A DNA stretch of 64,000 nucleotides from Bacilli bacterium. Its GTDB lineage: Bacteria > Bacillota_I > Bacilli_A > RFN20 > CAG-288. A model generated the notes under the pieces. It was given only the letters and a program-made list of their open reading frames with translations. It was not told where the DNA came from and did not search any database. Positions 27,093 to 35,982 of this stretch are shown in pieces (the stretch's first letter is position 1; each line of letters opens with the position of its first letter). The DNA lies in NCBI GenBank assembly GCA_900770925.1, contig CAAGLY010000011.1:25650-89649 (forward strand). Direction: 5' to 3'. Position numbers and translations under genes: made by a program.

Positions 27093-28366
27093 TTATGGTC
27101 TTAGTGATGTAATCGGTACAACGTACACTCCGTCTTTTCTTCTGTATGCAGCATTCGTAAGTCCACAGATAACGCAAAGGGATTTTGCTGGAATGCCCCT
27201 TCTTTCTTGATAGAATCATTGATCTTGACTAGGTTCTTGGCTGCTTCCTCAATCTGATTTGCACCAAGCTTGATTTCAATGCCGCAGTAAGTGCCATCAT
27301 CTAATTCAATGACAGCATCCCTTTCTCTGTTCTTATAGTCCTGGTAATGATAGAGCTTTGCATCTATCGAGTCACAATAGGAATAAAGGTCTCTTTCCAC
27401 CAGGGATTCAAACAGAAAACCAAGATAGTTCAAATCATTCCTTAGTTTCTGCTCATTCAGATTCAATAAGGCACAGGCTAAAGAGGGATCAACTAAATGA
27501 CGCTTTTCTCTTCGCTTTAAACGCAAAGAGGAACGGATACTATTTCCAAACGGCGGAATGTTCTCGGTCAGATAGAGACGATTCAAAAGATCTAGATAGT
27601 CCGCAATCGTATCCACATTGATATCATCAAAGTCTTTTTCCTTGATATCGTTTTTTAGCATCCGGTTTGTTGCTGTTGTTGCTTCATTTCTTGCTAAGGA
27701 ACGAAGCAGAAGCTCTACTTTATGCCGGTCCCGTCTGACATCATCCGTTTTATAGATATCCTCATTCAGAACAGATTTGATATATTCCCGGGAAACTAGG
27801 ATTCCAGCTTCCACAGGACTGTTCCTAATCGCCGGCCATCCACCAATCAGAATAAGTTCAATGATCCGATGCAGACTGACATCACCGGTCAGATAGTCTT
27901 TCGCCTGGTTCTCGCAGATATCCTTCAAAGAAACCTTTCCATCGGAAGCACCGGATTCAAACAGAGACATCGGCCGCCTACGCAAACGGGCAATTCTTCC
28001 AGTCCCCGTATGGATATAACTGCTTTTACCGATTGTTGCAGAGCCAGTCAGAATAAACTGCCCTTTTTCCTGCGACCTATCAACTCGTCCACGAATAGCA
28101 TCCCAAATGGCAGGAACTTCCTGCCATTCATCTAGCAAGCGAGGAGTATCACCATCCAGAACTAAATCCGGATTCCTTTCAGCCAGCTTCTTATTGTTGA
28201 AATTTCCCTTTGGGTCCGCCAAAAAGAACTGGCTCTGAGAATGAAACCTGCTAGTCCTTGTCTTGCCACACCATTTCGGTCCTTCGATTAATAAAGCTCC
28301 GAAAATTTTCAGATACCGTTCGATTTTTTGATCGACAACACGTGTTTTGTAATTCTTGACTATCAT
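27093..28366 (-). CDS. ATPase with DUF4143 domain, C-terminus frameshifted
   Basis: Start taken at ATG 28366; a TTG 12 nt upstream is in frame. Walker A GPKWCGKTRTS (about 29-39), PRLLDEWQ, then TGTGRIARLR[AGG]RPMSLFES. With AGG (27977-27979) read as Met this matches the common LRMRPMSL form, so this copy is adapted to the host code. PD-(D/E)XK-like E-x-D...IEIKLG follows. One base is missing at a C4 run (27196-27199, plus strand). The reading frame then ends at 27101 with an aberrant tail, while the usual ending (GIPAKSLCVICGLTN...VVPITSLRP) is intact in the next frame and stops at 27093. The last ~34 residues are thus altered; activity is uncertain. Confidence 0.8.
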
Positions 28367-28392
28367 TTTATTTGCCAATATAAAGCTATATC

Positions 28393-28484
28393 ATTCCGAG
28401 CATTTTGCCAATTTTATTCCGATAGTTTTATTATTTTCATTCCGATATATTCGGCAATTCTGTTCCGAGTTTTCTGAAATAGCG
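28393..28484. repeat. Four 23-bp-period repeats upstream of DUF4143 gene B
   Basis: [AG]TTCCGA[GT] begins at 28393, 28416, 28439 and 28462, exactly 23 bp apart each time, directly upstream of the minus-strand DUF4143 start (28366). The period equals that of the array upstream of DUF4143 gene A, and units share TTCC followed by a TTTTGCC/GCAATT-like segment, although the sequences differ. Confidence 0.8.
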
Positions 28485-28650
28485 CTTTTGCCTGAATAGA
28501 CTTATGAGATGAATGCCGGTGATTTCGACTACAATTCAAAAGACTACCGTTTAAAGTCTGAGGTTATCATTTAACTTCTTCTCATAAGCATTCAAAATCA
28601 GAACAAGGAGTGAAACCATTATCGTCCCACTTTTCCTGGTGACTAATTAG

Positions 28651-31197
28651 CTAGTTGGTAGAAGCGTTTATTGTTATAGGACCTGAAAGGGAGTCAAAGG
28701 CGCTTTGATAACCAGAAAGGCTAAATGAAAATGATTCATCATTACCATTGCTGGTAGGAGGGAACTCTTTGCTTGCAACTTCTTTACCAGCAATAGCGAT
28801 TTTAATAATTCGAGTTGTATTTGTTCCTCGCCGGCCTTCGGTAGAACCTTCAACGACTATCTTGAGTACATCAGAAGCACTGATAAAAGCTGTATTGCTT
28901 AGCAAATCAGTGTCGCTTTCCGTCTTAGCGGTTTTAATGACATTATACTTTTTTATTATACTTCCAAACTTAGTATTATTCACCTGTACTCTCAGATAAT
29001 TGACCGACTGGATAATAGAAGTAATCTTTAACTCCTTTACTCCCTGATCATGGAGTTCCTTCAGCTTAGACAGAACATCCGTCTGAGACGGATAGACATT
29101 TGAATCATCTCCCCTAATCTTCCATCCAGTAAAGGTATGAACCGTCTTAGCATCAGCAGAAACATTCGTCTCATAGCTTGTCTTCCTATCACTAGGATTC
29201 GTTAAAACAAAAGAAGTATCCGCAGAAGAAATCGAATAAGACTTAGTTCCTACTACACCACCCTCTTTCCGATACTCTAAGGTAACATCAAAGAGCTTGT
29301 CAGTCCATTTCGCATATAACGTGATGTGATTTAGTCCATTAAGATAATTAACAGCAGTACTTGGTTTAAGGACGCACTTGTTATCATTATTCTTATCAAG
29401 AGGCTTCGTTAATTCGGAATCATAGTAATAACCACCAAAGGTCTTACCAGACTCTTGATTGGTCATATCGTTAATCACGATATCATTGCTATCACCATCA
29501 TTAAAGGATGTCGGATTATCCGATGGATTAGTTGCAGTAGAACTATTAGATACATACCGGATACCATAGATAGAGGTATAGGAATCAGATAACCATCCAT
29601 AAGAGTTATTCGCCATCTTAGCGGAAGTATAAGTCTTATTCTTCTCAATCGTTGTTGAGTAAAGACTAGACGGAACTACCCAGTTCCTCTCTGTATCGCT
29701 ACTAGATACATAACGCTTAGTATCAACAAGAGTTATCTTTGCAGATTCTGTATGGTCCTCAGAATCACCGCTAACACCACCTAATTTTCCGTAAGTGGGC
29801 TCGGTGGTTTTGACAGACGAATCAAAACCTGATTGAACAACAATTCTTCCTGTTTCAGTATTTGATTGAACAATTCCGCCAAAAGAAGAATTCAGACAGA
29901 GCGTTCCATCATTAATCAAGACAGCAGATCCGAAATTAGGATACTTTTTATTGTATTTCCTATCAGGAACATAGTTTTGATAGAAAGTAGCTTGAGAGTT
30001 TACTTGAACTTTCGCCTGTTCATGAATATGAACACTAGTTCCAGACAAAAACTTTACTTTGTTAGGAATAGTTACAGTTCCACTTTCAAACTCAAAAGCA
30101 AACTTGTAAGAGAAAGGAAGATGAAAGTCTTTCGTGTTAATTGATATGCCGACATTCATCGTCCTGCTAGAAATAGAAACATTTCCGTTAACATAAAAGG
30201 TCATTTTATTAATACGATCCGCACTTGTTGAAGAAGAAAAGTCATCGTAGCCATAGCCTAAGGGAGCATCATAGTAATAGCTAATGCTGCCCGAAGAAAG
30301 GGTAATTAGAGCAGACTCATCTGGGCCCACGATTTTAGGGGATAGCAAATAAGTGTTTTCTGGCTTATCGGTATGAAGAGTAGCTTTGCCTGTTAAAACC
30401 GCACTACCTGTAAAAGACGCTTTCCCTTGAATGTTTGGCAAATCAAAAGCATTGAACGGGCAAGCTTTCCAGCCACGTGTGTTCAAACTATCGCCTGGGT
30501 AAACCGCATAATTAGTAAATGATCCCCCTCTAAAATCATAAATAACAAACGGAAGATTCAGTTTTCCTGAATTAATCGAATCGACCGAGCTTCCATTTTT
30601 AGCTGTCTTTTCTTTTATATATCCGTAACAGGTAAGCTCACCTGAATTAGTAATATGAGCGCCCTGCCCTAAGGTAATCTCAGAATAATTCCCGATAGTC
30701 CTTCCGGTAGGAGCCTGACCATTACGTCCTAACACGCCACCGATAAATAAAGTTCCGTTATTCGTTAAGGTTATTTTATCCGCAATAGTAACCTGTGACT
30801 TCCGGTATGTATCAGGTTTCTTATCTGCAAAATCCCCTGTTCCTGTTCTTGCTGAATCCTCAAGCACATGTTTTTCCTTTAAGTCATCCTCATAAGGCAA
30901 GGCTAAAGTAACCCCGCTCTTAATCTCACAGTTATGGGAAATAGTCGGATTTGTCCCAGGAATCACATATACCGTACCAGAAGATGTGCTCTTCAAAGCA
31001 GCTTCAATACTCGTGTAATACGTATTCGTACCATCATTCTGAGTATAGGCAACACTCTTAGTGCCCCATTGAGCACTCTTATCCAGAGATAAATCCGGAT
31101 TCTCGTTCTTCTGTATCCATCCTCCGTTAACAACAGACCTCGCAAAAGAGCAGAAAACAAAAGCAATAGTCCTGACTATCTTCTTCAGTCTATTCAT
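28651..31197 (-). CDS. Large beta-helix surface protein with Listeria-Bacteroides-type repeat
   Basis: 848 residues. The N-terminus is a signal peptide once AGG is read as Met (IV[M]TIAFVFCSFA[M]SVV). Residues ~50-75 have YYTSIEAALKS..GTVYVIPG, and the following ~450 residues are strand-rich with Asn/Gly turns (TLTNNGTLFIGG, NYSEITLGQGAHI), as in right-handed beta-helices. Near residues 600-650 there is an InlB B-type (Flg_new) repeat: GKTFGGYYYDSELTKPL ... ITLYAKW. No LPxTG motif or C-terminal anchor is visible. Likely an adhesin or matrix component. ATGA overlap with the upstream small SipW-type gene (31194-31197) shows coupling. The frameshifted gene at 13030-14586 is its paralogue. Confidence 0.8.
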   Translation of the reverse strand: MNRLKKIVRTIAFVFCSFARSVVNGGWIQKNENPDLSLDKSAQWGTKSVAYTQNDGTNTYYTSIEAALKSTSSGTVYVIPGTNPTISHNCEIKSGVTLALPYEDDLKEKHVLEDSARTGTGDFADKKPDTYRKSQVTIADKITLTNNGTLFIGGVLGRNGQAPTGRTIGNYSEITLGQGAHITNSGELTCYGYIKEKTAKNGSSVDSINSGKLNLPFVIYDFRGGSFTNYAVYPGDSLNTRGWKACPFNAFDLPNIQGKASFTGSAVLTGKATLHTDKPENTYLLSPKIVGPDESALITLSSGSISYYYDAPLGYGYDDFSSSTSADRINKMTFYVNGNVSISSRTMNVGISINTKDFHLPFSYKFAFEFESGTVTIPNKVKFLSGTSVHIHEQAKVQVNSQATFYQNYVPDRKYNKKYPNFGSAVLINDGTLCLNSSFGGIVQSNTETGRIVVQSGFDSSVKTTEPTYGKLGGVSGDSEDHTESAKITLVDTKRYVSSSDTERNWVVPSSLYSTTIEKNKTYTSAKMANNSYGWLSDSYTSIYGIRYVSNSSTATNPSDNPTSFNDGDSNDIVINDMTNQESGKTFGGYYYDSELTKPLDKNNDNKCVLKPSTAVNYLNGLNHITLYAKWTDKLFDVTLEYRKEGGVVGTKSYSISSADTSFVLTNPSDRKTSYETNVSADAKTVHTFTGWKIRGDDSNVYPSQTDVLSKLKELHDQGVKELKITSIIQSVNYLRVQVNNTKFGSIIKKYNVIKTAKTESDTDLLSNTAFISASDVLKIVVEGSTEGRRGTNTTRIIKIAIAGKEVASKEFPPTSNGNDESFSFSLSGYQSAFDSLSGPITINASTN

Positions 31198-31907
31198 GCT
31201 GTTACCTCTGCCTTAAAGGAGAACATAAACTTATTGCCAGGAAGCTTATCATAGATTGTTTCCTTAAACTTTTCTATCGGAAAGGAAAAAGGATACTTAA
31301 CAGCAAAATAGGCTGCTTTCTGATCCAGATACTCACTGACATCAAAACTGATCTTACAGTAGTTAGCAGAAAAAGAGGTGTTTACCTTAGCGGAATAATC
31401 ATAGGTAGCACTATCCTTAGAGATACCTGCTTTAACCGAATCACTCTTAAAGTACGAGGAAAACAGAACATCGCTATTACCAGAGATAAAGGCATTACTC
31501 TGATCATAAAGATACGCAGACATCGTAAAAGCAGTCGCATCCTTAAACAGATGATCCTTAATCAGATCCTCCGTCTGAATCGAGAAAAGCACCCTCACTT
31601 CTCCATCGGATACAATCTTATTTCCAATCAGATTATTCTGATCATCAAAAACAGCTTTGACTAAGCCATCCTGACAGAACTCAAAGCCCTGGATTTTATC
31701 GTACTTTACGTATTTATTGATATCAGAATACTGACCGTCAGCATTCACGTTCAGTGAATCCTGACGGTTCAGTTTCTCATTCGAATTAATCTTCCACGCA
31801 GAAAAGCCGACCGAAATAAGGGAAAGGCTACTTACAAGGAGCAACCCCCCCCGTCCGACCCAGAAGGACTTTTTACTTATGTGTTTTTCGGCTTTATATT
31901 CAGACAT
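31194..31907 (-). CDS. Small secreted protein with SipW-type signal, module copy 2
   Basis: 237 residues. The signal ends SLISVGFSAWKINSNEK (residues 29-45). NADGQY and the terminal strand KFMFSFKAEVTA align with the protein at 14583-15284. The signal-coding part contains a run of eight G (C8 on the plus strand, 31845-31852) spelling Arg-Gly-Gly; a one-base slip would abolish the protein, so phase variation is possible. Presumed substrate of the SipW-type peptidase 23 kb away. Coupled to the beta-helix gene by ATGA. No strong ribosome-binding site is seen before the ATG. Confidence 0.75.
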   Translation of the reverse strand: MSEYKAEKHISKKSFWVGRGGLLLVSSLSLISVGFSAWKINSNEKLNRQDSLNVNADGQYSDINKYVKYDKIQGFEFCQDGLVKAVFDDQNNLIGNKIVSDGEVRVLFSIQTEDLIKDHLFKDATAFTMSAYLYDQSNAFISGNSDVLFSSYFKSDSVKAGISKDSATYDYSAKVNTSFSANYCKISFDVSEYLDQKAAYFAVKYPFSFPIEKFKETIYDKLPGNKFMFSFKAEVTA

Positions 31908-31966
31908 AGTGCAGAACTAATGAGATTCTAACACAGCTCGCTAGGATTGTAAACCTACGCTTATCA

Positions 31967-34900
31967 TTAAACTACGCTAGGAAGAGTCTTGTTACTATCA
32001 CCGATTGTGAGGACTTTTCCTGTGCCAGTGACCTCAATCCAATAATAGGTCTTAACCTTTTTCCAATCATATTGGCTCTTTCGCTCAAGGTTAGTAAGAA
32101 CATAATAATCATCCTGATTATTGGTCTTGCCATAGTAATAGGATTCGACTTTCTGAAAACTCGGCAAGAAGTTAATCGTATTTGAGTTAAGCTGGGCATT
32201 AAAGGATACATCACCTTTCGCTAGTCCAAGGGGAACAGAAATCACTTCTTTCTGACTCCTAGAGATAGACTTCAGCTTATTCACGCCATTCTCATCCGTA
32301 TCATATGTAACCTCGATAGGTAATGTGTTTGTAAAGGAAACAATACTCGTGCCGATATCAATCGAGCTAAGATCTGCAACCCTTCTGAATTTTTTATCCT
32401 TTTCCGAATAGCTCCTGCTCTTGACTAGCTTTTCCGGAACAATACCCGTTCCGGCAATGCCACCCTTATCGGATGAATCATCCGTTGAGGTGCTATTAGA
32501 ACTCTTATAGATCTGCCCAACTAGATAGCTTTTCCAAGCGGTAACACCAAGTCCCGACTGTTTCTCTTCAAAGTTGCATCCAAGAGAGAGGAGATAATAT
32601 TCAATATGTGCTGTCCTCTGCTTCTGTGTGACAAGCCAGACTTTGGTTTCGTTGGAGTAATGCTTAACAATAAAGCAGTCCGCTGTATTCGGGCGGATAT
32701 AGTATTCCGTCTTCGTTCCTCCGCAGGAAACAAGGATATAAGCGGAAACCTGAGCGGATTCTCCTCCCTTGCCCTTTTCAACATGGACAGCAGCCGTGAT
32801 ATCCGCATCGATATTGGCAGAATTAACACCGATAATTTTTAAATCCACCTTCAGTTTTCCGCTCAGACTGAAATCATTCTGATCCGTTGTGTTGAGAAGC
32901 AACGATGTCCTGATCGGCAAAGAGTTAAAGTCAATCGCCTTGCTCTTAAAGTCATCATTGAAGGTATCCGTATACTTCTTAAAGTCGGCATTCTGACCAG
33001 AAATAGTCAAAGAAGCAGATATCTGCTTCTTTGTCTCTTTCCTAGAGCCATCCGCCTGCTCTGTAGAAGAAATCCTTAACGAATCAAAAGAAATAGAGTT
33101 GGTCTTCCAGTCCTCTTCTGAGGTAGTCTGGTACTTCCTGATAACATCGCTCGTACCAGAGGTAGAAGAGCCAAAGAGAGAATTATCTAAGACAATATGA
33201 ATCTGACCATCCGTGATTGCGACAGAATTCACTCCGTCTAGAAGAGAAAGGAAAGAGACAATATCCGGAGTCGAGGATCCTTTTGCGGATTCTACCTCAT
33301 CCTTTTTATCCCTAAGCCTGTTATAGATCTGGACAATCGGACCAAGGTAATCATAAAGGAGATTCGTCTTTTTGATTTCCTTAATCTGATCCGTCCTATC
33401 CTGGATAGACTGATTTCCCCTTAAAGCGCCGACATAGGAGGTATCCTTAGCGGTTTCCTTATTATCCTGATGGTAATATTTGACACAGAGATTATCTTCG
33501 ACATTGTTCTTATCAGGTTCCCTCTTATTGGAGTAATAGAAAGAGATGGATGGGTCATAAGAGTGTTCATCCCTGTCAATATGCAGGTCCCCTGCATATT
33601 GACTGTTGAGATAATCGAAGTAGACCTCTCCATCAACGCCAAGAGGATAGCTATCGCTGTTCACCCTATCCTTAATCGTTGCCGATAAGGATAAAGAGAA
33701 CTGCTTTTCGTTTCCAGGAAGCAAGTCAAATAATCCGGTAATGAAGAAGGAGAAGTGATTGACTTCCTTACCGATGAAATCATCGGTATTGAACTTCACG
33801 CTTCCATCTAGATAAGTCCTATCCTTGATAGAGACATAATCCTTCCTGTTCATCTTTATATTCAGGACAATATCCTCATAGGCAAGTCCTAAGATAGAGA
33901 CAGAAGTCAGCTGATTATCATCGAGCTTCCTGGTGATGGTACCTCCTTTTTTAAAGGAGGAATCAATCACCGATGGGTCAAGCTCTAGAACAAGATGATC
34001 CTCATCGGAGGAGGGAGAAACCAAGATAAACTTGAATAAGGTATCTAAATCAAGTCCATTAGAAAGAGAGAAGATGGAAGAGAACTTATCCAGCACCTTA
34101 TTCAGTGCCTCTTTCGTTCCCTCATCGGATTTGTTCAGCTTAGCAATCGCATCCGAAAGAGCATCAAACACGCTTCCGGCTTCCGTATTGGTAATCGACT
34201 GCTTCCTTGTCTTATCTAGGGTCCTATAGGCAGTATTCTCTAGATAACGGACATCAAGATAATGAGTCGAAGAGTTATCGCTTCCGCTAATTGCTAACGA
34301 AGCCCCAATCTCCGGATTTTCCTTAGTCAGGTCAATCCTTGCCTCACCGGCAAAGCTAGCAGCTTTATCCTTGCCGCTTGCATCCTGGTATCCTTTTTCA
34401 ATCCTGTTGACCGACAGATCAATGCCGAACTGCTTCTGCTTTATATAAGGTTCAATCTGCTTGATGGCAGGTAAGATTCCGTCATAGGTAGTTATAAACT
34501 CCGCTTCATCAATTGTCTCAAAAACAGGGGTAAACGAATCGATTTTAAAGGTGAGAGAGGCTCTCTCTCCTTTAAAAGGTACGTTCTCTACTTTAATGCT
34601 AGAGACCTCATTCTCGTTGTTCACCCTGTCCTTGGAGAAGGATAAGGTAATCTTAGAAAGGGCAGCGGGATCATCGGTTAAACCAAAAGCCTTGGCAAAA
34701 AGATCAATGGTAATCAGAGTACCATCCGCATTCGAAGTCCTTGAGGAGACAAGCTTCGTTAAGTTCGAGTAATCTCCGTTAAGCAGTGCCTTAAACTCAC
34801 AGTCGGATAAAAGAGAGGAGATATTCTCAATCAGAGAGGTGGTATCCGAGCTAGAAGTCACATTCGTCAAAGCATCAAGGACATCCTTGACTTTTGAATT

Positions 34901-35947
34901 CGTCAGATGGCCTTTCGACTGATTGTTGATATTGATATACGTCTTCTCTTTCTCGTAGTAGACAGATGCACTTCCTTTGACATAAGGATTAACGGCCTCA
35001 CCCTGACTGATCTTAGCCTGGACTCTCTGACTATCCGAAAGATCCGCTTTGACATTGACAGAGAAACCTTTCTCCTCGCTCGGACTATCCTTCCTATCCT
35101 TCCTTAGAAAATCTAAGGAAGCAGAGAAAGAGTCATGCTTCGCCCTATTGATAAAGGTGACAAACAGAGGATCAAGTCCGTCTAAGTTCACTTTGACAAG
35201 GTTTTGATCATAATCCTGAACATAGCTCATCTTTAAGCTCTGTTCCCCTTTCCCGTTCAGGGTAACCTTTAAAGAAGAGTTACCCTCTTTGGTAAAGGAA
35301 AGGCCCTCCGGGGTAGAGACAGAGGTCAGCCTAAGCTGCTTATCTGCACCCCTGACAAGCTTTCCATACTCGGTATCAAAGGTAAACAGATGACTTCCAT
35401 CTGTGGAAGAGACCTCATCGGTAGACTTAGTGACTCCGTCCTCGATCTTACTGAAAATATCGTTGACCTTATCAAGGACAGAGGAAGAGGCATCACTCTC
35501 CTCTTTCCCCCTCTTGATCAGTCCAGAGTCCGTCAGGACTCCGACAATATCTCCTAAGGAAGAGGCGCTCCTTGTATAAATCTTCGTATCGTATTCGACA
35601 GCTGCTCTCTGATCATTAAAATAGATTCCGAAAGGAAGATTCAGAGTATCGACACTGAGATCGAGATGACCGGAAAGAGACTTATCTCCTTCAAGATAAG
35701 TGATGGCTAAATCGTTGCTTGTCCTATGAAAAGGCACATCCCTTCCCTCGATGGAAAGAGATAGATCATGAAAACGCAAAGAGGAGGAAGAGGTCAGCTG
35801 CTTCAAAAAGCAGCTGACCTGATTTTCCTCTTCGCTAGCGCTAGGATTTTTCTGCCTTTCCTTCTGGTTTTCCTTATACCTGACCGGTCCCATAAGACCA
35901 GTTAAGAAACCAAGAAGAGTGAGACTAAGAATAGTTTTTCGCTTCAT
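31967..35947 (-). CDS. Giant exported protein (1326 aa), paralogue of the next upstream gene
   Basis: Signal or anchor at residues 5-22 (ILSLTLLGFLTGLMG), no lipobox Cys. The rest is Ser/Asp/Lys-rich with alternating strands and repeated domain pairs. Landmarks shared in order with the 1412-residue neighbour include NLDGLDPLFVTF (about 250), LLSDCEFKALLNGDYSNL (about 380), a second NGLDLDTLFKFI-type segment, GDLHIDRDEHSYDPSISFYY, and a late GGIAGTGIVPEKLV (GGIMGTTILPETMV in the neighbour). Probably a large surface scaffold that arose by duplication; the strand pattern recalls LolA-like lipoprotein repeats, but no family is certain. GAAAGGATGA precedes the ATG. Confidence 0.75.
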   Translation of the reverse strand: MKRKTILSLTLLGFLTGLMGPVRYKENQKERQKNPSASEEENQVSCFLKQLTSSSSLRFHDLSLSIEGRDVPFHRTSNDLAITYLEGDKSLSGHLDLSVDTLNLPFGIYFNDQRAAVEYDTKIYTRSASSLGDIVGVLTDSGLIKRGKEESDASSSVLDKVNDIFSKIEDGVTKSTDEVSSTDGSHLFTFDTEYGKLVRGADKQLRLTSVSTPEGLSFTKEGNSSLKVTLNGKGEQSLKMSYVQDYDQNLVKVNLDGLDPLFVTFINRAKHDSFSASLDFLRKDRKDSPSEEKGFSVNVKADLSDSQRVQAKISQGEAVNPYVKGSASVYYEKEKTYININNQSKGHLTNSKVKDVLDALTNVTSSSDTTSLIENISSLLSDCEFKALLNGDYSNLTKLVSSRTSNADGTLITIDLFAKAFGLTDDPAALSKITLSFSKDRVNNENEVSSIKVENVPFKGERASLTFKIDSFTPVFETIDEAEFITTYDGILPAIKQIEPYIKQKQFGIDLSVNRIEKGYQDASGKDKAASFAGEARIDLTKENPEIGASLAISGSDNSSTHYLDVRYLENTAYRTLDKTRKQSITNTEAGSVFDALSDAIAKLNKSDEGTKEALNKVLDKFSSIFSLSNGLDLDTLFKFILVSPSSDEDHLVLELDPSVIDSSFKKGGTITRKLDDNQLTSVSILGLAYEDIVLNIKMNRKDYVSIKDRTYLDGSVKFNTDDFIGKEVNHFSFFITGLFDLLPGNEKQFSLSLSATIKDRVNSDSYPLGVDGEVYFDYLNSQYAGDLHIDRDEHSYDPSISFYYSNKREPDKNNVEDNLCVKYYHQDNKETAKDTSYVGALRGNQSIQDRTDQIKEIKKTNLLYDYLGPIVQIYNRLRDKKDEVESAKGSSTPDIVSFLSLLDGVNSVAITDGQIHIVLDNSLFGSSTSGTSDVIRKYQTTSEEDWKTNSISFDSLRISSTEQADGSRKETKKQISASLTISGQNADFKKYTDTFNDDFKSKAIDFNSLPIRTSLLLNTTDQNDFSLSGKLKVDLKIIGVNSANIDADITAAVHVEKGKGGESAQVSAYILVSCGGTKTEYYIRPNTADCFIVKHYSNETKVWLVTQKQRTAHIEYYLLSLGCNFEEKQSGLGVTAWKSYLVGQIYKSSNSTSTDDSSDKGGIAGTGIVPEKLVKSRSYSEKDKKFRRVADLSSIDIGTSIVSFTNTLPIEVTYDTDENGVNKLKSISRSQKEVISVPLGLAKGDVSFNAQLNSNTINFLPSFQKVESYYYGKTNNQDDYYVLTNLERKSQYDWKKVKTYYWIEVTGTGKVLTIGDSNKTLPSVV

Positions 35948-35982
35948 TTCATCCTTTCAGAATAGAGGGGGAAGATAGAAAT

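Noticed and set aside
25121..28484. The tandem repeat arrays as CRISPR arrays
   Set aside because: Periods of 20-23 bp leave no room for spacers, units are imperfect, and no cas gene is present.
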